Assembly (NCBI GenBank): GCA_963971405.1
Contig: OZ020485.1
Coordinates: forward strand, 11,408,001-11,472,000
DNA length: 64,000 nucleotides
Source: Psococerastis gibbosa
Lineage: Eukaryota; Arthropoda; Insecta; Psocodea; Psocidae
Reading direction: 5' to 3'
Below, piece after piece: positions 22,921 through 32,000 of the stretch. The notes under the pieces were generated by a model. That model saw nothing but the letters and a program-made list of their open reading frames with translations. It was not told the DNA's origin and did not search any database. Position 1 is the first letter of the stretch. The number at the start of each line of letters is the position of its first letter. The position numbers and the translations under genes are program-made.

Positions 22921-25663
22921 AGATAGGCAAGCATGCGCATCCACTGGTTCACTCGGACCGGTACTTTATTTATGCAAATCACCCCCCCCCCCCCTCCCCA
23001 GGCAACAACGCCATCGCTGAGCAAAATCAAATTTACCTCTCACTGCTGTTTAACCAACCACTAACAAAACATAGACCAAGCTATATAAATTTGACAGGGA
23101 AATTGAACATCACTTCAATTAGGGAGAGTAAATTGTAGGTAGGTTAATTGAAAACAGACAGCTGAGGCAAATGGCCGGCCGACAAAAAAAACAAAATCGA
23201 TGGGAAACGTCATCGAAATAGACGAAGGATCGTTGTACACGCCTACTCGAACAAGGAGCCACATTTTTTCCCGCGATAAGGGAGAACGTGGAGTTAGGGG
23301 TTGTTTTCCTCTGCAGGAAAGCTTTATCGATGGTAATCCATTTTCTTGCGGATTTTCCCCTTTGTATCATAGAGTCTTCTTGGGTTCTATAAATGAGGGA
23401 AGCTGTATTAGAAAAGTTATTTTCCATTTGCAACCCATGTACTGCTTATCAGTATTGTAAACCCACGCGTTGAGATATAATAAATATTATGGTGATTGCT
23501 CTTCTGAATAGGACACCATTGCACCGTCAGTGGTGGCATGGCCCAGTTGGTAGACGACTGGACTAGTAAAACAGGAAGATCGAGGTTCAAGACGCGATAC
23601 AAAAGCAATTTTTCTCCTGATCTGGGTCCACCCAATCGTAATGGGTTTACTTTCACTTATTTACATATGAGCTAAGTGCCCAGAGTGGCAAATTTCTAGG
23701 GGTGGCCGATTTTCCGACATTAAAAACAGGGGGCGTCATTTGAGGGGAGCTATGGGGCCTCTTACATAGAGGACCATTATTGTGTCTGTAGCATATTTTA
23801 TAGATTTGTTGCAGTTGGCTACTTATAAGAAATTCAGTTATGATGCAGTTATTCTTTCATAAACGGGGTAGGGAAAAGAAATTTATTTACCTCATTTTCA
23901 CTTTAATGGAAAAATACGTACCATAATTAAGGCCAAACCGGAGGGGGTCACGTGACTGGCCTGGAAATGTCTTTGCAGGGGGTTCGTAATATATGTTTTA
24001 AACCGCAGGGGTATAGTAAAAATCGATAGAAGGGTATAGTATACGCGTAGACATGCTTACACTATTGACTGAAGCAAAAATTACAATTACAATAGGTCTA
24101 AAATTTTTGCATGAAGCTATTAAAAACATACTTTCTAGAACATTTTTACGTGCCCCCCAGGGAAGAAAAACCTCCAACTTTTGTAATGAAATGCACTTTA
24201 GTCAGAAGCTCTACACTTAATTTGACAGTAAAGCGCCAGAAATAGGTAAAACTGCAATTATTTGAAATAATACAAGTCAAATACGGAACAGGTACATGAC
24301 GCGGGACTTTGTTTATAAAATGGATATTCAACTATCTCGTGGCTGCAGACCGCTATAAATATGGCTGCTAGTGTAGCCTGCACATGCTAAGTACAGAGTT
24401 TTTGACCGGGTCCAGGTATCCGCTTTGCTATGCTGCAATGTGTAAGACTTCGATATTTTTCGCGTTGGTACTTATCTCTGATAGTTAGCTTATGGTTAAC
24501 GGGTGCCTCGTAAGGCATATTATGGCTCCCGCCGCTCCAGTTCTATTATATTTCTATGTATTCAACACTCAACGCTCAAGGTCACAACTCTCCGGCTTGG
24601 CCTTAAGAACTTCTTGTTGCATGGCATGTTTGAGTATTGTACCTTCATTAGCGCTCAAAACCTTTCAAAATAACTTTTGTAAATATTATTTTTTTCACCA
24701 CAGATTTAGAGTTGATCCACGGGTGATCAAAGCCTATGGTGAGGAACCTCTTAAAAACCTGTTATTTCGCACCTTTATTATTAATAAATTATCCCCCAAG
24801 AGATCCCCCCCCCCCCTGACGGTGGACGGGGATTTCCCAAGTTTCTGATTTATTGGAAACCACTTCAACGTCAGGAATTAAGGGCACCCATTTCTCCTTT
24901 AATGGCTCTCTCTTTTTATTCTAGGTACGATATGCTACGTTGTGTCAACTCAAAAAACCAATATATTGCAGTCTACCGTATTTGAGATGTAGCCTTGATT
25001 GGTGCTGTTGATTTTTACAGAATAATTCCTTAGTTTTACAGTATACTAAGAGGACAAGCTGTCTACGTATTAGCGCACACATTACAAAATATTTTGAAAA
25101 CTAAAAATGACTTAATATTACTCAATTTGACGAAATATCTTTCTCAATCGCCAAAAATATAAAATAATGTGTCAGGTGGAAAAACCATAATAGATGCATT
25201 CAACCTTATGCATCCTGATCCTGATCCTTGACCCAAATGTTTTACATTTTGTTTTATGTTTTATGTTTTTTCTTTTATGTTTTACATGTACATTCTATAA
25301 AATATAATATGCCTCAAGTGCTTTATTTCGGTTTTTTGAAGTAATAATATTTTAGATGAGAATATGTAAAAGTAGGTACTTTGAAAGCTCATATTCTTCT
25401 CAATTTTTAATCTGAATAATTTCATATCTTTGTGGGTGTTGAAGGAGTTATCAATTAATTTCTTAATTGTGTCAGTTATTTCTAAATTGATAAGAAGACT
25501 GGGCTTAATTCTTCCTTCTTATGGCAGTGGGGTTCTAAATACTTCTAAAATCAAAACTTGGACGAATTAATAGAAGAACCCTATTTCCATCTTTCAATGG
25601 CGAGAGATTAACAAGCAGAGTTTTCATATATCGATTTCTATCAGAATGACGTTAGATCCCATC
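22921..25663. other. Non-coding DNA, one tRNA-like SINE head, otherwise nothing recognised
   Basis: Poly-C tracts lie near 22981 and 24807, with T/A-rich low complexity near 25245-25290. Apart from the tRNA-like segment at 23535-23606 I see no supported feature. Short overlapping frames at 23119-23656 and 24492-24848 carry no recognisable domain. Confidence 0.4.
23535..23606 (+). mobile_element. tRNA-Thr-like SINE head
   Basis: TGGCCCAGTTGGTAGACGAC fits a type-2 pol III A box, and GAGGTTCAAGACG fits a slightly damaged B box. An anticodon-loop-like CTAGTAA would give anticodon AGT (Thr). The acceptor arm does not pair convincingly. The downstream phrase CTGGGTCCACCCAAT resembles one near 48280, so I read this as a SINE head and not a tRNA gene. 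Confidence 0.5.
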
Positions 25664-26067
25664 AGGCGGGGATTCCACCGACCGGCTAGGGCTAAATACA
25701 AAAACGGTGACGTGGTAGCAGACATTCAATACTTAGGCGGGGACCGCGGGGTTTCCATCGACCTCGCATTGCAGAATGCAAATGACATTGACGGAAATGT
25801 TTGTTTTCCTCTATTCCATAGTTAAAATTGATCAATGATCATACAGTAAAATCACAAACAAACAAACTGAAATTAAAAAATGGCGTCATGGGATATGTTA
25901 AGTACAAATATTTTAATAGGTTTCTATAAAAAGAAAAATTCTAATTTCCGTCAATGTCATTTGCATTCTGCAATGCGAGGTCGGTGGGAACCCCGCCTAA
26001 GTCTTGAGTGTCTGCTACCACGTCACCGTTTTTGTATTTAGCCCTAGCCGGTCGGTGGAATCCCCGC
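25664..26067. mobile_element. Long foldback MITE, family F1, best-preserved copy
   Basis: Outer ends GGCGGGGATTCCACCGACCG and CGGTCGGTGGAATCCCCGC. Next inward comes TAGGGCTAAATACAAAAACG with its complement, then GTGACGTGGTAGCAGACATT with its complement, then a second terminus-like GGTTTCCATCGACCTCGCAT with its complement, and a central TTGATCAATGATCA. About 404 bp in total; transcripts would fold into a near-perfect hairpin. Confidence 0.85.
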
Positions 26068-26860
26068 TTTAAAACTAACTACACAATCACTATGCTGACA
26101 ATCAATCCGACTAATGTTCTCAAGCTTTGACATGGTAAAACATTGAAACCGATTAATTTGCCAGACGTAGTTTATCATACTAAGCCTTTGAAATTAGGAT
26201 TATCTGACTTTAGATAGACAGATAGGTAGATAGATAGATGGATATTTAGATGGATAGAAAATTCGTGTATTTACCCAAAAAAAAAAGCCGAAGCGTGGGA
26301 GGGTGACATATGAACCTACCGGTATTTAAACTAAAATGCATTTAAATGAACATGTAAAAATAAGCAGACTATTGTCCTTGTTAGGCTATATTGTAGAACT
26401 GTGGCCAGGGTAGGCCTACAGGTTACAAGTTTCCTTGTTTTCAAAAAAATAGAAAAAAAAAATAAAAACTACATGTTTTTAAACTATAATATTTGCAGTA
26501 AACTGGTAAACATAATTTGTTTCGAAAAGGTGGGGCCTTAAAAGGGTTATACATCTTACGTCCGGTGGTCTAAAAGGGTGCTGCAACCCCCCGAGAGGTT
26601 TCAGCAGTCACCTTAGATTAGGGTGCTTTGCTGTTAAAGAGTTAATTAGATGAGGTTCCAGCGGTTGCTCCAGGAAATTATATACCTTTTCAGTCCTGCT
26701 ATGCTATCATGCTCTCTTCTAGCTTTAATGATGGGCTTTTAAGTTTCATGCCGGTTTCACTAAGAGACAAGAGGGGCTGGGGGAATTTATGGATGTAAAA
26801 ATCAAATGTCATGGGAAATATCGATCATAAACCTATACATAAAATGTACCTATCATTACA
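26068..26860. other. Non-coding DNA
   Basis: A GATA-type microsatellite lies at about 26211-26243. No gene or bounded repeat otherwise. Confidence 0.4.
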
Positions 26861-27185
26861 TTGTAGTATTATATGGTATATATAACACTGACATTAAATT
26901 AACTTTGGTTGAAGAGGTAACCTCCTCGTTATAACCGAAATTAGAGGATATGGAAAAAACTGGGCTTGGCGGGATTCGAACCCACGATCTACGCCTTACC
27001 AGGGCGTCGTCTTAACCACTGGACCACAAGCCCCGACAAGTCCAGTAAATGCCAAATCCTCTATTTATGCTCTAATTGACATGATTCGTGTTGCTAGACA
27101 GGTTAGCACAACTACACAACTATCTAACCGAACAGGTCTGTGAGCTTACATAATTGCATAAAGGCTATGATGCTTTATTCAATAT
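26861..27185 (-). repeat. tRNA-Thr-like repeat unit, copy 1
   Basis: A unit of about 325 bp running from TATATATAACACTGACATTA through the tRNA-like module (26961-27033, minus) to GACAGGTTAGCACAACTACA and AACCGAACAGGTCTGTGAGC. It is followed by a second head-to-tail unit and then an inverted third. Confidence 0.75.
26961..27033 (-). tRNA. tRNA-Thr(GGT)-like sequence, repeat-embedded
   Basis: It folds as a complete 73-nt cloverleaf on the minus strand. The acceptor GGGCTTG pairs with CAAGCCC over 7/7 positions. The D arm is GTC/GAC, the anticodon stem ACGCC/GGCGT has loop CTGGTAA (anticodon GGT), and the T stem is GTGGG/CCCGC with loop TTCGAAT. A TTTTTT pol III terminator follows after two bases. 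Four copies in a repeated context argue for a mobile or amplified unit; a working tRNA gene is not excluded. GGT is not the usual eukaryotic Thr anticodon (normally AGT). Confidence 0.6.
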
Positions 27186-27480
27186 ATTGTAGTATTATAA
27201 TTATGGTATATATATAACACTGACATTAAATTAACTTTGGTTGAAGAGGGAACCTCCTCGTTATAACCGAAATTAGAGGATATGGAAAAAACTGGGCTTG
27301 GCGGGATTCGAACCCACGATCTACGCCTAACCAGGGCGTCGTCTTAACCGCTGGACCACAAGCCCCGACAAGTCCAGTAAATACCAAATCCTCTATTTAT
27401 GCTCTAATTGACATGATTCGTGTTGCTAGACAGGTTAGCACAACTACACAACTATCTAACCGAACAGGTCTGTGGTCTGG
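27186..27480 (-). repeat. tRNA-Thr-like repeat unit, copy 2
   Basis: Head-to-tail with copy 1 and nearly identical to it, from GGTATATATATAACACTGAC to CGAACAGGTCTGTGG. Confidence 0.75.
27293..27365 (-). tRNA. tRNA-Thr(GGT)-like sequence, copy 2
   Basis: Same cloverleaf as copy 1 with anticodon loop CTGGTTA (anticodon GGT), intact acceptor pairing, and T5-T6 downstream on the minus strand. Confidence 0.6.
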
Positions 27481-27483
27481 AGG

Positions 27484-27795
27484 GTACCTCTTATACCAAA
27501 GTTAATTTAATGTCAGTGTTATATATACCATATAATACTACAATGTAATGAATAAAGCATTGCCTTTATGCAATTAAGTCAGCTCACAGACCTGTTCGGT
27601 TAGATAGTTGTGTAGTTGTGCTAACCTGTCTAGCAACACGAATCATGTCAATTAGAGCATAAATAGAGGATTGGCATTTACTGGACTTGTCGGGGCTTGT
27701 GGTCCAGCGGTTAAGACGACGCCCTGGTTAGGCGTAGATCGTGGGTTCGAATCCCGCCAAGTCCAGTTTTTTCCATATCCTCTAATTTCGGTTGG
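27484..27795 (+). repeat. tRNA-Thr-like repeat unit, copy 3 (inverted)
   Basis: The inverse orientation of copies 1 and 2, from CCAAAGTTAATTTAATGTCA to CATATCCTCTAATTTCGGTT. Copies 2 and 3 together can form a long hairpin. Confidence 0.75.
27693..27765 (+). tRNA. tRNA-Thr(GGT)-like sequence, copy 3
   Basis: 73 nt. The acceptor GGGCTTG pairs with CAAGTCC with one G-T wobble. Anticodon loop CTGGTTA (27724-27730) gives GGT. T arm GTGGG-TTCGAAT-CCCGC; terminator TTTTTT at 27767-27772. Directly upstream, ACTGGACTTG (about 27680-27689) is a perfect complement of the downstream CAAGTCCAGT, so the 3' acceptor strand has two possible partners. Confidence 0.6.
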
Positions 27796-28136
27796 TACCT
27801 ATCATTGCTTAGAAGCACTCTGAAATGTTACAGAAGTTTATTACCCGCCAACAACACGAGATGGCCACAGAGTTTGGTAACGCTGTGTGTACAAAAGAAC
27901 GGACATTGGGAATGTCAGGCGGATAGAATTTCAATACTGCGGCCAATTGGTGTTAGCGACCGCCACATAATGTACATAACTTCCCTTTCTTCTGTGTATG
28001 CCTCTTCTATCGAAGATTGGCGATCATCATGGCAATCGTAAACACGTAGATACCGTACTTCGGACTCCCCAAGGAAGTCAAGTTCACAGTATCAAATGCT
28101 CTTAGTCATGGTTATGTATACGGGGGTTGTAATGCA

Positions 28137-28490
28137 TTGGTTCCCCGTTGCCTTTTTCATACTTATGCCGTTGACCCTTCATTGAGTTCCTCCACCTTCA
28201 GGCCAGTTTCCCAAGCCCAGGACAAAAAGAGTGCCCTAGTAGTGGTTGCTTATGTAGTGGCGGCAACTATTCGCCCCGTCACATCGTCATCCTCGGGCTA
28301 CTTTCGCTTTTTCTACACAAGCCTGCGCAACCAGATTTACCACCAAGCCCTCCGATAATGTCGCTGCTTGGTCTGGGACTGCTTATTCGTTACATTCCCA
28401 GCTAGCTACCATTTCTGGTGGCATTTTCACTATCTGCCACCTACGAGTCGTAAGCAACGACCCCGCTAGTAGCCTGTAGATCAGCTCTAG
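28137..28490 (+). repeat. Unclassified repeat, longer relative of 6825-6925
   Basis: Contains CTTATGCCGTTGACCCTTCA, GGACAAAAAGAGTGCCCTA and, further on, ATTTCTGGTGGCATTTTCAC. The 73-codon frame inside it (28137-28358) is part of the repeat, not a gene. Confidence 0.5.
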
Positions 28491-28737
28491 CATGTACATT
28501 ACAATGTAGAAGAACATTTTTTTTATGGAATGAGATTTTTTATAGCTCTACGATCGATATTTCCTGTTAAATTGAATTTTATTAAAGGAACTGACGTTGA
28601 ATGTGACACTTAATGTTTTTAGCAATTAAGTAATTTTAGGTACCTACTGTATATAACTTACGATATACCTTTGTTTAAATTAAAATGCAATATGTACTGA
28701 TACGAACACAGTAAAACGTTACTTCTTTTGGTTGCAG

Positions 28738-28908
28738 AATGAAACAATGAAAATCGTACAACAAGATGATCGTCAAGAAGTTAGCTACAAGCCCTAACAA
28801 AATTGGAAAAGTGAAGAAAAATTAAAAATGTCATTCTCACAACAGCGGAAACTTTGTTTAATAATTCTTCTGCTAATTCTGAAATCGTCGATATAACTCG
28901 AGCGCAAA
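28738..28908 (+). promoter_or_regulatory. Probable 5' UTR with stacked upstream ORFs
   Basis: A splice-acceptor-like TTCTTTTGGTTGCAG ends at 28737, so a 5' UTR exon may begin at 28738. Four upstream ATGs follow (28739, 28747, about 28762 and 28828), each opening a short frame that stops before the receptor start. The last (28828-28896, 22 codons) is in the receptor's own frame, encodes a charged start followed by a leucine/isoleucine-rich stretch, and stops at TAA 28894-28896, 12 bases before the receptor ATG. Upstream ORFs generally lower translation of the main frame. Transcription of this segment is inferred, not shown. Confidence 0.5.
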
Positions 28909-29090
28909 ATGAATGCAAGTTCCGGATACTACCCCTCGCGTACTAATGGCTCCCTTGAAGACTATTACAGGAGCATGTTATCAAATCGCTCCAGAGAGGA
29001 CTTGCAGAATCTCTTGAACAATCTCAAAAGTAGTTCTTCCTGTGATGGTTGGATGAAAAATGTCGCATCTGAGTATGAACATCACCATTG
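28909..29090 (+). CDS. Receptor exon 1: start codon and extracellular N terminus
   Basis: ATG 28909 to TG|gtaagt. It encodes residues 1-60 plus two bases of W61. It is rich in Ser and Asn with three sequons and a Cys at 45, and has no signal peptide of its own. Assignment to the receptor rests on the phase match (TG + G = Trp) and on the join with exon 2 giving the expected N-terminus to TM1 layout across an 11.4-kb intron; no other upstream exon is needed. Confidence 0.75.
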
Positions 29091-32000
29091 GTAAGTAGCT
29101 CAGAATTTTTCTTTGCTTATTTTGGGAGTTTTTGTGTATGCACTTAAGAGGATATGGTAGCCAGACAAATTATAGGTACATACACATACACATAAAAAAT
29201 TGTGAAGTAGCCTATTGTTTGAGATCGGGCAACAATATACTGTATATATGAAAGTGAATGATGATTCTAATCTGCTAACCTGCTAAATATCAAGACATGT
29301 AGAGTGGTAGTCCGGACTCTGACTTTCACCCGAAAGGTTGTTGGTTTGAGTTCTACACTTCCTACATTTTCTGGCCATGCTTCGGAGGGCATGTAAAGCA
29401 GGCGGTTCCGACCATTCCAAGTTGAGTGTAAGAGAGGGCTTTATAGCCCTAATTCCGCTAGGTTGGCTTAGTAATAGAACAAAGAGTCCTTATGTTTTTA
29501 TTATTTATTTAAATACTTCGGAGAGCATGTAAAGCAGGCTGTCCCAGGCCTTCCTAGTTAAGTGTAAGAGAGGCTCCGCTAGGTTGGCTTAGTAATAGAA
29601 AAAAGTCAATATTTATTTATTTATTCATGCACCCCCAAAATCAGATACGCTTTATTTTTTTCTTGAATTACTATGAGTTTTTTAATTTAATTATTGCAAG
29701 TTGTAGATAACAATGCGTCATACCACATACAATACAATGTTTAATGATTGTGACACTCATTTTCCGTAACTTTTACTAACGGTAAAAAAGTACCGTTTCT
29801 TTTACAGTTCGAGAAAATAATGGAAAATGAGTGTCACAATCATTAAAAATTGTATACATAGTGAGGCGCATTAACTATAGTTAAAAAATCATTACATTTT
29901 CAAAAAACTCATAGTAACTTAAAAACATTTTTGGGGGTGCTTGCTTACATTTTGTCTGGTAACCATATCCCCTTAAGGGGAAGCTGACCGTTGGCATTGG
30001 CCACCCCTAGATCAAAATAGGGTTGGTTTACCAATATAACTTAATTATAACTTAGCAGCCGGCCGCCATACCAAGTTGAATCCAGCGGACCAGAGCAGGT
30101 TCACAGCTGCAGATAACTTGGTTGTGTGCACAGTGCCGGTAGGGAAACATGGTAGGAGTTGTCCTGGTCACCTCCGAACTAATCGTGTGACTTTACTGTG
30201 TTTCCCAAGTGGTTCGAAATCTACTATAATCAGGAGGTCCACTGTCCTATGGGCTGGCGTAGGACAGTCAAGTCGGGGTCGCTCTATGGGCCCAAATATG
30301 AGGCCTAAGTCGTTATTAACCCGACGAACACTACTACTACTACTAATTATAACTTATATTAACTTCAAAATCGTCATAATCGAAAACACATTCAAGCTGA
30401 CTTCAAGCAAGCCCGCTTCATAGAAGCGCAACGCATGAGATGGGTAGGACACGTCGTTAGAATGTCAAACGAATGCATGCCGAAAAAGATGCACGAATGA
30501 CTGAAGGCGTGTTGTCGAAGAGGCTAAAGCTCATCGAGGGCTGTAGAGCCAGAAGAAGAGGAAGAAGAGGATTCAACCTGGGGGCGGTACAGGGGTGGCC
30601 AAAATCAACTGTAATTTTTCTCTTATGTCTAGCTGCCTTTTTTTAAGGGGCGCCAAGGCTAAATTCAGTTTGGCCTGATTAATACGATGGCTGGGAAGGG
30701 AGATGGTTTCATAAATCATCGTTAGGAGTTCAGTGTGCTGGAGAAAGGCTGAAAGTGAGATTGTCGTCTCCCAGGATTAGAAGGAGTGTGGATTTTGTAT
30801 TGTACAGGCCGTCTGGTAGGACAGCTGTCAGTTTTACTCCCCACTGAGTACCTACTAAAACTTATAGTAGTTCCGCAAGACCTTTTTCCTTTATGAAGGG
30901 CTAGGAACTTGCGGGAATTCAACCCTTTTCTGTTTACACTTTTCTTAGCTTGGGTAACTGAAGTCCAATGGCAATTTTGCTTCGCTATGGTCAGAGTGAA
31001 ACTTTCTTGCGTTGACAACAGGTAGGACACCCAGCACTAGTCTTACCCTGAAATTTTAAAAGACTTGAATGTTGCTTAGGTACTATATCTGTTTAATTTT
31101 TCCTTAGCAAGAAAAATCGGAATATTTTTCTTCGCGGCTGCACGGGTTCAAACCCTCCCTCTTGGGGTGTGACCGTTTTTTTTTTAAAGTTTGCTTGTGA
31201 CAAGAAAACACTGTAAACCACTGCATGACAGAAATTGGTACGTGATAAGGTAGCATACGTAATTTTTTCAGCAATGGGCAAATATTAATTAGAAAAGTAC
31301 ATCACCATCTTAGAAATAATTAATTTTATCCAAAAATCAAGAAAAAACAGACAACGCAGGTAAAGTACTGTAAATCATTATTACAAGAAAAAGTAATTTA
31401 GGCTATTTTAGTATTAGTGGTTCAGAGGGAAACCATTAGGAATTTCCCGTGAAGGGCCCCTCAAACTAAGATTAAAAAAATTACTAATTCCTAACACATA
31501 AACTAAGTTGAAAACTAATATAAAAACTAACTGTACTTATTATAGACGGTAAACAAATTAATCGTTGTATATGAAATTGTTTTTAGAATATGAGCAATGA
31601 AACATAAAGAATAAAGAACGAAGACGATGCGTAGCAAAATGGCTGTAAAAAAAATACTGTATGTAAATGTATATAAGGGATTCACTTGGTTCTTTATTAT
31701 TGTTTAGTGTTTTTACGATTGAGCGATATGTAAATACTAAATTTGTACTTAAAGTACTGCAGTGGCGATGCCGACTGGTGATAATTGCATTACAAGTAAG
31801 TAAGTAAGTAAATGTGGATGTACATCCCTAATTAGCATATGATTGATTCTTTATTCTGTAACTCTTTGGCGGTTATGCGAACTACCGTTTTTGCCATGAT
31901 AACATCCGTTGGATTACGCCTGAACAGTGAACACCTGTAAGGCGGAAACCGGTCTTGATAAAATGATGAGCAACGCTTATCAGTATGCAATATACAATAG

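Noticed and set aside
27693..27765. Calling the tRNA-like modules ordinary threonine tRNA genes
   Set aside because: Repeated embedded context, rare GGT anticodon and a decayed sister copy favour a repeat-borne sequence; function is left open.
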